A stretch of 64,000 bases of DNA from Superficieibacter sp. 1612_C1 (GCF_015234305.1 NZ_JADGMI010000001.1:1264030-1328029), one strand, 5' to 3'; positions 53,237 to 63,267 are shown, counted from the stretch's first letter. The notes: a model not told the origin generated them from the letters alone. Numbers and translations are program-made.

Positions 53237-55030
53237 ATGTTCTCTGGGTTAAATGAAAACGAAACCAAAAAGCTTGCTGCATTTGAACTGCTGCGCAAGG
53301 AAAATGCGCCGCGAGACCAAACGCTCGGCGGTTTTGCCCAACTGGCAAGGCAGCTTATCGGCGTTTCGGGCTGTTTTGTCACCATCTTTGATGATAAGTA
53401 TCAGTACATCAAATATGCCTTTAATCTCGCTTCGGTGCCGGAAACGCTGCCCGCCGATGAGACGATGTGTAAATATTCCGTTGGCACCTGCAAGCCGGTC
53501 ATTTGTCCTGACGCCCGCCTTGACCCACGTTTTACCCGGCACCCGCTGGTGGTTGAAGGCGCAATTGTGTTCTATGCCGCGGCGCCCCTGAAAACGAAAG
53601 ACAATTTTGTGCTGGGCACCCTGTGCGTTTGTGATGCCAGCCCCGCCTTACCGACCCCGGAACAGATCGAGCAATTTTTACAGTTAGCCGCGCTGGCAAG
53701 CGCTTATCTGGAATCGTGGTATTCTGTGGGTCGCATGGATGCCCTGACCGCACTGCCCAACCGGCAAAGCCTGCTTGAAGAAGTGAATAGCCTGTCGCGG
53801 GTGGAAAACGCCGGCAATTACACGCTTATTATCTTTGACTGTATTGATATTAACCGGGCCTATGAGCTTTCCCGCTATTTAGGTATTGCCGCCGTCGAAA
53901 ATATGCTGCGCAATTTTGCTCCCCTGTTGCGCATCCGACTCGACCTTGATCCCTCCGTTATTCTTTATGCTTTTGCGACGGCGCGTTATGCGCTGTTAAT
54001 GAAAGAAGATCTGGCCGACGAATTAATTCAGCAGGCGGTAGGATTTCCGGCAACTCAGGCCAAAATTACTGGTGATATTGAGATATCGCTGAGCATGCAC
54101 GTCGGTTATTTCACTTTCGATCCCGCGGTGATTAACGCTCAGGAAGTGCTGCGCAAAACGGTCAGCGCCCTGCATGAAGCCATTCGTCAGGATGCCCCGG
54201 TCAGAGCGTTTGATCCTGAGATGGATGAAAAAAGAAATCAGGAGTTCAGGCTACTTTACGATCTGGGCGAGGCGCTGAAGAGCGAAGGGCAGCTTTATCT
54301 GGCGTATCAGCCTAAAATTTCACTGATTAACGGCGAGATTAAAGGGGTTGAAGCGCTGCTGCGCTGGCAGCATCCGACGCTTGGCAATATCTCTCCGGCG
54401 ATTATTGTTACCCTCGCAGAGCGCACCAGTCTGATGGCAGAGATTACCCAGTGGGTGATCCGGAGAACGCTTTCACAGATCACCGAGTGGCGGGCAAGCG
54501 GCGTGAACATTCCGGTGTCAATCAACATCACGGTCAGTGATTTCTCCAGCGCCGGTTTTTCGCTCAGATTAACCCGGCAAATTATTGCCGCTGGTCTCAC
54601 GCCCGCGGATATTCGTCTTGAGTGCCTGGAAACCGAGAAAATGCTGGAAAGTCCGGCGGCGCTGAATGAACTGGATATTTTAAAATCCATCGGCTTTATT
54701 ATTCTGCTCGATGATTTTGGTGCCGGTAACAGTAATATTAATTACCTAAGGCGTATTCCGGTCGACACTATCAAGCTCGATCGCTCCCTGATAAGCCAGG
54801 TCACTTCCGACTCTGGCAGCCGAATTATCGCCCGTAACGTGGTGGTGATGCTTAAAGAACTAAATTACACGGTGCTGGCGGAAGGGGTTGAAGATCGTGA
54901 GACGGCGCTGCTACTGAAATCGTTCGGCTGTGATGAAGCGCAGGGTTATTACTTTGCGATGCCCATGCCGCCCGAAGAGATTCCTGCGTGGATTGCGGCG
55001 AACCCGACGCCGGACAAGTTACGTCCCTGA
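53237..55030 (+). CDS. GAF / degenerate GGDEF / EAL signalling protein
   Basis: A 597-residue cytosolic protein. Residues ~20-165 form a GAF sensor (GCFVTIFDDKYQYIKY; FYAAAPLKTKDNFVLGTLCV), ~170-325 a degenerate GGDEF domain (ARYAL stands where GGDEF is expected), and ~340-590 an EAL phosphodiesterase domain. The EAL metal and catalytic residues look intact: GVEALLRW (about 370), NITVSD, ECLETE, LLDDFGAGNSN (about 492), DTIKLDRS, AEGVED and AQGYYFAMP. It is therefore probably an active c-di-GMP phosphodiesterase controlled by the GAF domain. It is an accessory gene between ydbH and ldhA; no exact orthologue is recognised. Confidence 0.87.
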   Translation: MFSGLNENETKKLAAFELLRKENAPRDQTLGGFAQLARQLIGVSGCFVTIFDDKYQYIKYAFNLASVPETLPADETMCKYSVGTCKPVICPDARLDPRFTRHPLVVEGAIVFYAAAPLKTKDNFVLGTLCVCDASPALPTPEQIEQFLQLAALASAYLESWYSVGRMDALTALPNRQSLLEEVNSLSRVENAGNYTLIIFDCIDINRAYELSRYLGIAAVENMLRNFAPLLRIRLDLDPSVILYAFATARYALLMKEDLADELIQQAVGFPATQAKITGDIEISLSMHVGYFTFDPAVINAQEVLRKTVSALHEAIRQDAPVRAFDPEMDEKRNQEFRLLYDLGEALKSEGQLYLAYQPKISLINGEIKGVEALLRWQHPTLGNISPAIIVTLAERTSLMAEITQWVIRRTLSQITEWRASGVNIPVSINITVSDFSSAGFSLRLTRQIIAAGLTPADIRLECLETEKMLESPAALNELDILKSIGFIILLDDFGAGNSNINYLRRIPVDTIKLDRSLISQVTSDSGSRIIARNVVVMLKELNYTVLAEGVEDRETALLLKSFGCDEAQGYYFAMPMPPEEIPAWIAANPTPDKLRP

Positions 55031-55180
55031 GCGACAGACCTTATGACGCGAATCCGGTCATTTATCTGCGGAACCGACTAAAATTGAGGGATAACACAGT
55101 CGATTCAATTATTTTTTATAAATTGTCAGATTATTTTAAAAATGTTAATCTGATCGCAGAAAATCATTGGAGAAAGTCTT

Positions 55181-56170
55181 ATGAAACTCGCCGTCTACAG
55201 TACCAAACAGTACGATAAAAAGTATCTGCAACAGGTTAATGACGCTTATGGCTTCGAACTGGAATTTTTTGATTTCCTGCTGACCGAAAAGACCGCAAAA
55301 ACGGCCAATGGCTGTGAAGGCGTGTGTATTTTCGTTAACGATGATGCCAGCCGTCCGGTGCTGGAAGAGCTCAAAAAGCACGGGGTGAAATTCATCGCGC
55401 TGCGCTGCGCGGGTTTCAATAATGTCGATCTTGATGCGGCGAAAGAGCTGGGTCTGCGCGTGGTTCGCGTTCCCGCCTATTCACCGGAAGCCGTAGCGGA
55501 ACATGCTATCGGTATGATGATGACGCTTAACCGCCGCATTCACCGTGCCTATCAGCGTACCCGTGACGCCAACTTTTCTCTTGAAGGGCTGACCGGCTTT
55601 ACGATGCATGGTAAAACTGCCGGGGTGATTGGTACAGGTAAAATCGGCCTGGCGACGCTGCGTATCCTGAAAGGGTTCGGCATGCGTCTACTGGCGGTGG
55701 ATCCCTATCCGAATGCAGCCGTGCTGGATCTCGGGGCCGAGTATGTTGATCTCGACACCCTGCTCTCTCAGTCGGACGTGATTTCTCTCCACTGTCCGAT
55801 GACGCCTGAAAACTATCATCTGCTCAATCAAAGCGCCTTCGACAGAATGAAAAACGGCGTAATGATCATCAACACCAGCCGTGGCGGATTGATTGACTCT
55901 CAGGCCGCCATTGAGGCGCTGAAAACGCAGAAAATTGGTGCGCTGGGCATGGATGTTTATGAAAATGAACGCGATCTGTTCTTTGAGGATAAATCCAACG
56001 ACGTGATCCAGGATGACGTGTTCCGTCGCCTCTCCGCCTGCCATAACGTGCTGTTTACCGGGCACCAGGCTTTCCTTACCGCCGAAGCGCTGATCAGTAT
56101 TTCAGAAACCACGCTGGAAAATCTCCGCCAGCTTGAGAATAGCGAAACCTGCTCTAATGCCCTCGTTTGA
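55181..56170 (+). CDS. ldhA: Fermentative D-lactate dehydrogenase LdhA
   Basis: A 329-residue NAD-dependent D-2-hydroxyacid dehydrogenase, same length as E. coli LdhA, reducing pyruvate to D-lactate during fermentation. The nucleotide-binding motif is GVIGTGKIGLATL (about 149-161); the catalytic Arg lies in INTSRGGLID (about 235), Glu in MDVYENERD (about 264) and His in FTGHQAFLT (about 296). GGAG precedes the ATG. Followed by hslJ as in K-12. Confidence 0.95.
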   Translation: MKLAVYSTKQYDKKYLQQVNDAYGFELEFFDFLLTEKTAKTANGCEGVCIFVNDDASRPVLEELKKHGVKFIALRCAGFNNVDLDAAKELGLRVVRVPAYSPEAVAEHAIGMMMTLNRRIHRAYQRTRDANFSLEGLTGFTMHGKTAGVIGTGKIGLATLRILKGFGMRLLAVDPYPNAAVLDLGAEYVDLDTLLSQSDVISLHCPMTPENYHLLNQSAFDRMKNGVMIINTSRGGLIDSQAAIEALKTQKIGALGMDVYENERDLFFEDKSNDVIQDDVFRRLSACHNVLFTGHQAFLTAEALISISETTLENLRQLENSETCSNALV

Positions 56171-56177
56171 CCGCTAT

Positions 56178-56195
56178 GCTCCCCTGCGGGGGAGC
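56178..56195 (+). terminator. Hairpin after ldhA
   Basis: GCTCCCC (56178-56184) pairs with GGGGAGC (56189-56195) around a TGCG tetraloop, seven bases past the ldhA stop. The following bases (ACTTTC) give only a weak T tract. Confidence 0.6.
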
Positions 56196-56281
56196 ACTTT
56201 CAGAATAACCCCGAAGACCTCGCGCGTAATCTCTCTACAATAGCAGTGATAGACGTTACAGAAAGATACAGGTACAGAAGC

Positions 56282-56719
56282 ATGAAGAAGAGTATTGCGC
56301 TGCTTTGCGCGTTAATGCTGACCGGTTGCGTGACGGATAAAGATACTTCGGTCACAGCAGAAAAATTACAGCAGCAGCGTTTTGTGCTGGAGACGGCAAA
56401 CGGTGAGCCGGTTAAGGCCAGCGAGAAACCGCTGGAACTGGCGTTCGGTGAAAAAACTACTGCGCTGGAACGCGTTCAGGTATCAGGCTCCATGTGTAAC
56501 CATTTTACTGGCGCAGGCAAAATGTCCGCCGGTGAGCTGACAGTAAAAGAGCTGGCGATGACGCGCATGATGTGCAGCGATCCGCAACTGAATACACTGG
56601 ATCACACGCTAAGTGCGATGCTTAGCGCCGGAGCACAGGTCGATCTGACCGGAGACCAGTTAACGCTGGCAACAGCCGATCAAACATTAACCTTTAAACG
56701 CGTCAACGCAGCGAGTTAA
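56282..56719 (+). CDS. hslJ: Heat-inducible META-domain lipoprotein HslJ
   Basis: A 145-residue outer-membrane lipoprotein (lipobox LTGC, Cys16) with a META domain: FVLETANGEPV, ALERVQVSGSMCNHFTG, LAMTRMMC. Orthologue of E. coli HslJ, linked to heat induction and novobiocin resistance. Two conserved Cys (in SMCNHF and RMMCSD) may form a disulfide. The start at 56282 gives the signal peptide; an upstream in-frame ATG at 56246 does not. Its stop overlaps the convergent ydbJ stop. Confidence 0.9.
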   Translation: MKKSIALLCALMLTGCVTDKDTSVTAEKLQQQRFVLETANGEPVKASEKPLELAFGEKTTALERVQVSGSMCNHFTGAGKMSAGELTVKELAMTRMMCSDPQLNTLDHTLSAMLSAGAQVDLTGDQLTLATADQTLTFKRVNAAS

Positions 56720-56988
56720 TAGCTGCCGCAGGTGCCGCTGGCAAGCGACTGTTCGGTGCAGCGTTTGCCATTGGGCAAGGCGCACATCCCTGAACTGGAG
56801 CCATCAAGCTGGCGAGCAACGGAAAGTGAACCGCCAATCATGGCGCAATTTGCCTGGCCTGAACTGGACATCGCCGCTTTCATACCTGGTGCAACGTGCG
56901 CCGCCGTCGCCTGCTGAACAGGCTCATTGCTACTACTGCACGCCGTTAATACCATCGCGGCAAATCCGATTAAAAAAGCTGCTCGCAT
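56716..56988 (-). CDS. ydbJ: DUF333 lipoprotein YdbJ
   Basis: A 90-residue lipoprotein (lipobox LTAC, Cys17) ending in a DUF333 domain (GQANCAMIGGSLSVARQLDG...GMCALPNGKRC, here only key residues) that carries several cysteines likely to be disulfide-bonded. Function unknown. AGGGGAG precedes the ATG at 56988; an upstream ATG (57147) would add 53 residues before the signal. Stop codons of ydbJ and hslJ interlock (TTAA). Confidence 0.88.
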   Translation of the reverse strand: MRAAFLIGFAAMVLTACSSSNEPVQQATAAHVAPGMKAAMSSSGQANCAMIGGSLSVARQLDGSSSGMCALPNGKRCTEQSLASGTCGSY

Positions 56989-57283
56989 CTTTTCTCCCCT
57001 GTCGTTAGGCCAAAACAAAGCGCCGCCTGCGGTCATCGCTGACGTAGCCAAAGCATCATAGGCACCCGAAAGCGGTTCGTCGAGAGATGAAACGCGCATT
57101 TGCGGCCGAGGAAACATTTTCTGGCAATTTTTTCTGCTGAAAGCCATTTAATCATTGATGAAAGCGATGCCAGGGACACAAAAGCGAAAATGGTGCCCTT
57201 TAACCTTTGCTAAACTAAGGAAATAATTTCGGGATTCACTGGCGTTTTATGAGTTCCCTTTTTTGAGCAATGTATGAGGTCAT

Positions 57284-60200
57284 ATGATCACAATTGACGG
57301 TAATGGTGCAGCCGCCTCGGTGGCGTTCCGCACCAGTGAAGTTATCGCCATCTATCCGATTACCCCCAGTTCGACAATGGCTGAACAGGCCGACGCATGG
57401 GCGGGAAATGGATTAAAAAACGTGTGGGGCGATGTGCCGCGCGTGGTGGAGATGCAGTCTGAAGCGGGAGCGATTGCTGCCGTTCACGGCGCGCTGCAAA
57501 CCGGGGCGCTGTCTACCTCATTTACCTCATCGCAGGGGCTGCTGTTGATGATCCCGACGCTGTATAAGCTTGCGGGTCAGCTTACGCCGTTTGTTCTGCA
57601 TGTGGCCGCACGCACGGTGGCGACACACGCGCTGTCTATCTTCGGCGATCATTCGGATGTGATGGCGGTACGCCAGACTGGCTGTGCGATGCTCTGCGCG
57701 GCAAATGTGCAGGAAGCGCAGGACTTTGCGCTCATCTCTCACATCGCCACGCTAAAATCCCGCGTGCCGTTTATTCATTTCTTCGATGGTTTTCGCACCT
57801 CGCACGAAATCAATAAAATCGTGCCGCTGGCCGATGAGACCATTCGCCAACTTTTACCGCAGGCGGAAATTGATGCTCATCGGGCGCGGGCGCTGAATCC
57901 GGAGCATCCGGTGATCCGTGGGACGTCCGCCAACCCGGATACTTATTTCCAGTCGCGCGAGGCGACTAACCCCTGGTATAACGCGGTCTACGATCGCGTT
58001 GAAGAGGCGATGAATGATTTCGCCAGCGCCACCGGGCGACAGTATCAGCCGTTCGAATACTATGGTCATCCGCAGGCGGAACGCGTGGTGGTGCTGATGG
58101 GCTCGGCTATCGGCACCTGCGAGGAAGTGGTCGATGCGTTGCTGACGCGCGGCGAAAAAGTGGGCGTGCTGAAAGTCCGCCTCTACCGGCCCTTCTCCGC
58201 CGCGCATCTGCTGCGCGCCCTGCCAGAAAGCGCGCGCAGTATTGCCGTTCTTGATCGCACCAAAGAACCGGGCGCGCACGCCGAACCGCTGTATCTGGAT
58301 GTTATGACCGCGCTGGCCGAAGCGTTTAACCGCGGCGAGCGTGAGACTTTACCGCGCGTGATCGGCGGGCGTTACGGTCTTTCATCAAAAGAATTTGGCC
58401 CGGACTGCGTACTGTCGGTGTTTAACGAACTTAGCGCGGCAAAACCGAAGCCGCGCTTTACCGTCGGTATTTACGATGACGTGACCAACCTGTCTTTAGC
58501 GCTGCCGGAGAATACGCTACCCGCAGAAGCCAAACTCGAAGCCCTGTTTTACGGGCTGGGCAGTGACGGCAGCGTTTCCGCCACGAAAAACAACATCAAG
58601 ATCATCGGTAATGCGACGCCGTGGTATGCGCAGGGCTATTTCGTCTATGACTCGAAAAAGGCCGGCGGCCTGACGGTTTCCCATCTGCGCGTCAGTGAGC
58701 ATCCCATCCGCTCGGCCTATCTAATTTCGCACGCCGATTTCGTTGGCTGCCATCAGTTGCAGTTTATTGATAAGTATCAGATGGCGGAGCGCTTAAAACC
58801 CGGCGGGATTTTCCTGCTGAATACGCCTTATGCGGCGGATGAGGTCTGGTCGCGGCTGCCGCAGGAAGTGCAGGCGGTATTAAAACAGAAGAACGCCCGC
58901 TTCTGGGTGGTAAATGCGGCGAAGATTGCCCGTGAATGCGGCCTTGGCGCACGCATCAACACCGTGATGCAAATGGCCTTCTTCCATCTGACCAATATTC
59001 TGCCGGGCGATACCGCATTGACCGCGCTACAGGGGGCGATTGCCAAAAGCTACAGCAGTAAAGGTCAGGAGCTGGTGGAACGCAACTGGCAGGCGCTGGC
59101 GATGTCCCGCGAGTCCCTCGCAGAGGTCACGGTGCAGGAGGTTGACGTTAATAGCGCCCGCCGTCCGCCGATTGTGTCGGATGCCGCACCGGATTTCGTC
59201 AAAACGGTCACCGCCGCGATGCTGGCGGGTCTGGGCGATGCGCTCCCCGTCTCCGCTCTACCGCCAGACGGTACCTGGCCTGTGGGCACCACTCAGTGGG
59301 AAAAGCGCAATATTGCCGAAGCGATCCCTATCTGGAAACCCGAAATCTGCACCCAGTGTAACCACTGTGTCGCCGCCTGCCCGCATTCGGCCATCCGTGC
59401 GAAAGTGGTTTCGCCGGAGGCGATGGAACACGCGCCCGATGCTTTGCAATCGCTGGATGTAAAATCCCGCGATATGCGTGGGCAGAAGTATGTCCTCCAG
59501 GTCGCGCCGGAAGATTGCACCGGTTGTAATCTGTGCGTGGAAGTGTGTCCGGCAAAAGATCGCCAGGACCCGGAAATCAAGGCCATCAATATGATGTCGC
59601 GCCTTGAACATGTGGAAGAGGAAAAAGTGAATTATGACTATTTCCTCGCACTGCCGGAAATGGACCGTAGCAAACTGGAACGTATCGACATTCGTACCTC
59701 ACAGTTGATTACCCCGCTGTTCGAATACTCCGGGGCCTGTTCCGGCTGCGGTGAAACGCCCTATATCAAGCTGCTGACCCAGCTTTATGGCGATCGAATG
59801 ATGATTGCTAACGCCACCGGCTGCTCCTCCATTTACGGCGGGAATCTGCCCTCAACGCCGTACACCACCGATGCCAACGGTCGCGGCCCGGCATGGGCGA
59901 ACTCGCTGTTTGAAGATAACGCCGAATTTGGTCTGGGCTTCAGACTGTCGGTCGATCAGCATCGCCAGCGCGTGATGCGCCTGCTGGACACCTTTGCCGA
60001 TCGGCTGCCGGCTGAACTCAACGCCGCGTTACATGCAGACGCCACGCCGGAGGTTCGTCGTGAGCAGGTTGCTGCGTTGCGTCAGCATCTGAGCGGCGTC
60101 GACGGCGCACAGCAGCTGCTAACTGACGCCGACGCGCTGGTGGAAAAATCCATCTGGCTGATCGGCGGTGACGGCTGGGCCTACGATATCGGCTTTGGCG

Positions 60201-60808
60201 GGCTTGATCACGTGATGAGCCTGACGGAAAACGTCAATATTCTGGTGCTGGACACCCAGTGTTATTCCAACACCGGCGGGCAGGCGTCGAAAGCCACCCC
60301 GCTCGGCGCGGTCACCAAATTTGGCGAGCACGGTAAGCGTAAAGCGCGTAAAGATCTCGGCGTCAGCATGATGATGTACGGGCATGTTTATGTGGCGCAG
60401 ATTTCGCTTGGCGCACAGCTTAACCAGACGGTGAAGGCCATTCAAGAGGCCGAATCGTATCCGGGTCCTTCGCTGATCATCGCCTACAGCCCCTGTGAAG
60501 AGCATGGCTACGATCTGGCGCTAAGCCACGATCAGATGCGCCAGCTCACCACCACCGGTTTCTGGCCACTGTTCCGCTTCGACCCGCGTCGTGCGGATGA
60601 AGGCAAGATCCCGCTGGCGCTGGACTCACGTCCGCCGTCAGACGCGCTGGCGGAAACGCTGCTTAACGAGCAGCGCTTCCGCCGTCTTAACGCTCAGCAG
60701 CCTGAGGTGGCAGAACAGCTCTGGAAAGACGCCGCCGCAGATTTGCAGAAGCGTTATGATTTCCTGGCGCAACTGGCAGGAAAAGCGGAAAAAACTTCCA
60801 GCGAATAA
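57284..60808 (+). CDS. nifJ: Pyruvate:flavodoxin/ferredoxin oxidoreductase NifJ (YdbK)
   Basis: A 1174-residue single-chain PFOR, orthologue of E. coli YdbK. It converts pyruvate and CoA to acetyl-CoA and CO2, passing electrons to flavodoxin or ferredoxin. Domains in order: I, pyrimidine-binding (1-~250, IYPITPSSTMAEQ); II (to ~400); III, gamma-type (~420-610); EKR linker; 2x[4Fe-4S] ferredoxin domain with CTQCNHCVAACP (about 689) and CTGCNLCVEVCP (about 745); C-terminal TPP domain with GACSGCGET (about 818) and DGWAYDIGFGG. A further Cys in TQCYSNTGG completes the proximal-cluster ligands. GAGG precedes the start. Confidence 0.95.
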   Translation: MITIDGNGAAASVAFRTSEVIAIYPITPSSTMAEQADAWAGNGLKNVWGDVPRVVEMQSEAGAIAAVHGALQTGALSTSFTSSQGLLLMIPTLYKLAGQLTPFVLHVAARTVATHALSIFGDHSDVMAVRQTGCAMLCAANVQEAQDFALISHIATLKSRVPFIHFFDGFRTSHEINKIVPLADETIRQLLPQAEIDAHRARALNPEHPVIRGTSANPDTYFQSREATNPWYNAVYDRVEEAMNDFASATGRQYQPFEYYGHPQAERVVVLMGSAIGTCEEVVDALLTRGEKVGVLKVRLYRPFSAAHLLRALPESARSIAVLDRTKEPGAHAEPLYLDVMTALAEAFNRGERETLPRVIGGRYGLSSKEFGPDCVLSVFNELSAAKPKPRFTVGIYDDVTNLSLALPENTLPAEAKLEALFYGLGSDGSVSATKNNIKIIGNATPWYAQGYFVYDSKKAGGLTVSHLRVSEHPIRSAYLISHADFVGCHQLQFIDKYQMAERLKPGGIFLLNTPYAADEVWSRLPQEVQAVLKQKNARFWVVNAAKIARECGLGARINTVMQMAFFHLTNILPGDTALTALQGAIAKSYSSKGQELVERNWQALAMSRESLAEVTVQEVDVNSARRPPIVSDAAPDFVKTVTAAMLAGLGDALPVSALPPDGTWPVGTTQWEKRNIAEAIPIWKPEICTQCNHCVAACPHSAIRAKVVSPEAMEHAPDALQSLDVKSRDMRGQKYVLQVAPEDCTGCNLCVEVCPAKDRQDPEIKAINMMSRLEHVEEEKVNYDYFLALPEMDRSKLERIDIRTSQLITPLFEYSGACSGCGETPYIKLLTQLYGDRMMIANATGCSSIYGGNLPSTPYTTDANGRGPAWANSLFEDNAEFGLGFRLSVDQHRQRVMRLLDTFADRLPAELNAALHADATPEVRREQVAALRQHLSGVDGAQQLLTDADALVEKSIWLIGGDGWAYDIGFGGLDHVMSLTENVNILVLDTQCYSNTGGQASKATPLGAVTKFGEHGKRKARKDLGVSMMMYGHVYVAQISLGAQLNQTVKAIQEAESYPGPSLIIAYSPCEEHGYDLALSHDQMRQLTTTGFWPLFRFDPRRADEGKIPLALDSRPPSDALAETLLNEQRFRRLNAQQPEVAEQLWKDAAADLQKRYDFLAQLAGKAEKTSSE

Positions 60809-60834
60809 TTTCAGCATTCACTGGTTAATGGCAT

Positions 60835-60934
60835 AAAAAAAAGCCCGAATTCATATTCGGGCTTGTCATAAGTACCGTTTACCTGACGGACAGGTGAACT
60901 GGTCAATAAAACAGTGACAATAAAGGCATATAAC
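60835..60934 (-). ncRNA. micC: MicC small RNA
   Basis: The minus strand between nifJ and ompN begins GTTATATGCCTTTATTGTCA at 60934, identical to the first 20 nt of E. coli MicC, the region that pairs with the ompC 5' UTR to block translation with Hfq. A -10 element TATTAT lies six bases upstream. The RNA ends in a 10-bp hairpin (60841-60850 with 60855-60864) and an eight-base T run to 60835, giving about 100 nt against about 109 in E. coli. The middle part differs from the K-12 sequence. Position beside ompN is as in K-12. Confidence 0.92.
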
Positions 60935-61157
60935 GCCGTTATAATACGAAACTGCCGTACCGGTGTATAATTTTTATTTTGTATGATTCGCAATTAATCA
61001 TTCACCAAATTTATCACTGTAACCCTCGATATATATTCTTAAGATTTTACTTATCAGGTAACAAATGATATTTACCATATAAGAATAGTCTCCTTTAGCA
61101 TGTCTTCACTTCCTGCAAGGGAAGTAAGTGCAAAAAAACAACTAAAGGAATATTTTA

Positions 61158-62270
61158 ATGAAAAGAAAAGTACTGGCCCTCATGATCCCTGCGTTATTAA
61201 TTGCAGGCGCAGCTAATGCCGCTGAAGTTTATAATAAAGACGGCAATAAACTAGACGTTTACGGCAAGGTAGACGGTCTGCATTATTTTTCTGATAACCA
61301 TAATGCTGATGGCGATCAGACCTATGTTCGCTTTGGCTTTAAAGGTGAAACGCAGATTAACGATCAGCTGACCGGTTACGGCCAGTGGGAATATAACGTT
61401 CAGGCTAACACCGCCGAAAGCGACGGCTCTAACTCCTGGACTCGTCTGGGCTTCGCCGGTCTGAAATTCGGCCAGTACGGCTCTTTCGATTACGGTCGTA
61501 ACTACGGCGTGCTGTACGATGTTGAAGGCTGGACCGATATGCTGCCAGAGTTCGGCGGCGATTCTTACACCCAGGCTGACAACTTTATGACCGGTCGTGC
61601 GAATGGCGTTGCCACCTACCGCAACACCGATTTCTTCGGTCTGGTTGATGGTCTGAATTTTGCCCTGCAATACCAGGGGAATAACGAATCCAGCAGCAAC
61701 GATCAGGAAGGCACCAACAACGGCCGCGCTCTGCGTAATGAAAACGGCGACGGTTTCGGTATCTCCACCACCTATGATTTAGGCATGGGCGCAAGCTTTG
61801 GCGCGGCATACACCACCTCCGATCGTACCAACGATCAGGTTAACGCGGGCGGCAAAGTCGCAGGCGGTGACGAGGCTGACGCATGGACGGCTGGCTTAAA
61901 ATATGATGCCAACAACATCTATCTGGCAAGCATGTACTCTGAAACGCGTAACATGACTCCGTACGGTAACGCGGGCGTCGCTAACGAAACGCAGAACTTT
62001 GAAGTCACTGCGCAGTATCAGTTCGACTTCGGTCTGCGTCCGGCTGTCTCTTTCCTGATGTCTAAAGGCCACGATCTTAACGGCAACGCAGACACCAGCA
62101 AAGACCTGGTAAAATACGCGGACGTTGGCGCAACCTATTACTTCAACAAAAACTTCTCTACCTACGTTGATTACAAAATCAACCTGCTGGACGACAATGA
62201 CAATTTCTACGCTAACAACGACATCAATACCGATGACGTAGTGGCACTGGGCATGGTTTACCAGTTCTAA
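61158..62270 (+). CDS. ompN: General porin OmpN
   Basis: A 370-residue trimeric 16-stranded porin. The signal peptide ends at residue 21 ([15 protein letters not shown]) and the chain ends in the outer-membrane Phe (GMVYQF). PEFGGDSY forms the L3 constriction loop. Closest to E. coli OmpN by neighbours (nifJ, micC, uspF) and sequence ([16 protein letters not shown]-like [10 protein letters not shown]). The leader is long: the 220 bp after micC hold AT-rich DNA, a small hairpin (61108-61125) and an AAAGGAA site, so post-transcriptional control is possible. Loops L4-L6 are shorter than in K-12 OmpN. Confidence 0.92.
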   Translation: MKRKVLALMIPALLIAGAANAAEVYNKDGNKLDVYGKVDGLHYFSDNHNADGDQTYVRFGFKGETQINDQLTGYGQWEYNVQANTAESDGSNSWTRLGFAGLKFGQYGSFDYGRNYGVLYDVEGWTDMLPEFGGDSYTQADNFMTGRANGVATYRNTDFFGLVDGLNFALQYQGNNESSSNDQEGTNNGRALRNENGDGFGISTTYDLGMGASFGAAYTTSDRTNDQVNAGGKVAGGDEADAWTAGLKYDANNIYLASMYSETRNMTPYGNAGVANETQNFEVTAQYQFDFGLRPAVSFLMSKGHDLNGNADTSKDLVKYADVGATYYFNKNFSTYVDYKINLLDDNDNFYANNDINTDDVVALGMVYQF

Positions 62271-62276
62271 TCTTTA

Positions 62277-62308
62277 TCGCCCGCTGTTTTCGGCGGGCGA
62301 CTTCTTTT
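62277..62308 (+). terminator. Intrinsic terminator of ompN
   Basis: TCGCCCGC (62277-62284) pairs with GCGGGCGA (62293-62300), followed by CTTCTTTTT. It begins six bases after the ompN stop. Confidence 0.85.
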
Positions 62309-62409
62309 TGTCAGCAATATTCCTTTCATTATAAGTAATCAGTTGCGCGATTGCCTCCGGGTGATGGATGATATCGTTCATCAATGATCAGTTGTAGAGG
62401 ATGCGCACC

Positions 62410-62631
62410 ATGAAACATCATCCCGTAAAATCATCCCGAATCACCTCTATTGCCTGGGACGAAACGTCCTCCACGCTGGAAATAGCGTTCCATAACGCCG
62501 ACGTTATTCAATATCAGGGCGTACCTGCACGTATTTTTCGAGACTTTCTTGTCGTGGTATCTAAAGGCCGTTTTTACGATGGTGTGATTAAGGGCAAATA
62601 TCCGGAAAAAAAACGCAACGGACGTCACTAA
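62410..62631 (+). CDS. KTSC-domain small protein
   Basis: A 73-residue protein that is almost entirely a KTSC domain: SSRITSIAWDE, STLEIAFHNADVIQYQGVP (key residues only), a helix and a 'GRFYDGVIKGKYP' end. The domain also occurs at the C-terminus of some lysyl-tRNA synthetases, but in stand-alone form its function is unknown. ATG 62410 is chosen, with AGAGG nine bases upstream; the in-frame ATG at 62401 lies too close to that site. Confidence 0.82.
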   Translation: MKHHPVKSSRITSIAWDETSSTLEIAFHNADVIQYQGVPARIFRDFLVVVSKGRFYDGVIKGKYPEKKRNGRH

Positions 62632-62714
62632 AAACATAACTTTACCGTTGCAATGCATATCAATCGCGGGCTGATTGACTAAACTTTAAGCAGGTACTTA
62701 ACGAGGAGATTGTT

Positions 62715-63149
62715 ATGAACAGAACAATTCTTGTCCCCATTGATGTATCTGACAGCGATTTAACCCAGCGTATCGTCTCCCACGTCGAATCTCAGGCGCG
62801 GATTGATGATGCGCAAGTGCATTTTTTAACCGTTGTTCCTTCCTTTCCTTACTATGCGTCGCTGGGGCTGGCGCAATCAGGCCAGCTCCCTTCAATGGAT
62901 GATTTACAGCGTGAAGCCATCAGTAAGCTCGAAGAGATTGCCGCCCGGTTTCAAATCCCCGATGACCGCAAACAGACCCATATTGCGGAAGGCTCGCCAA
63001 AAGACAAAATCCTTGAACTGGCAAAAACGCTGCATGCTGATTTGATCATCCTCGCTTCACATCGTCCTGATATTTCCACTTACCTTCTTGGCTCTAACGC
63101 GGCTGCGGTGGTACGTCACGCGGCATGCTCCGTACTGGTTGTACGTTAA
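62715..63149 (+). CDS. uspF: Universal stress protein UspF
   Basis: A 144-residue UspA-superfamily protein, same length as E. coli UspF (YnaF). It opens with [13 protein letters not shown] and carries the ATP-binding G-2x-G-9x-G(S/T)-type end motif in [20 protein letters not shown]. Such proteins bind ATP and are induced under growth arrest; UspF has been linked to adhesion or motility in E. coli. GAGGAG precedes the ATG. Confidence 0.92.
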   Translation: MNRTILVPIDVSDSDLTQRIVSHVESQARIDDAQVHFLTVVPSFPYYASLGLAQSGQLPSMDDLQREAISKLEEIAARFQIPDDRKQTHIAEGSPKDKILELAKTLHADLIILASHRPDISTYLLGSNAAAVVRHAACSVLVVR

Positions 63150-63155
63150 GCTTCC

Positions 63156-63180
63156 CGGCCCGCACTCTCACTGCGGGCCG
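63156..63180 (+). terminator. GC-rich hairpin after uspF
   Basis: CGGCCCGCA (63156-63164) pairs perfectly with TGCGGGCCG (63172-63180), seven bases beyond the uspF stop. There is no T run, so it may be a terminator of low efficiency or an mRNA-stabilising end. Confidence 0.5.
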
Positions 63181-63267
63181 CTTGCGCACGGATTTACTTA
63201 TTTTTGGGTAGAGACATTTCGCCCTATCGTTATATAATATTTTATATAACGAGTGGTGAGGTATCCG

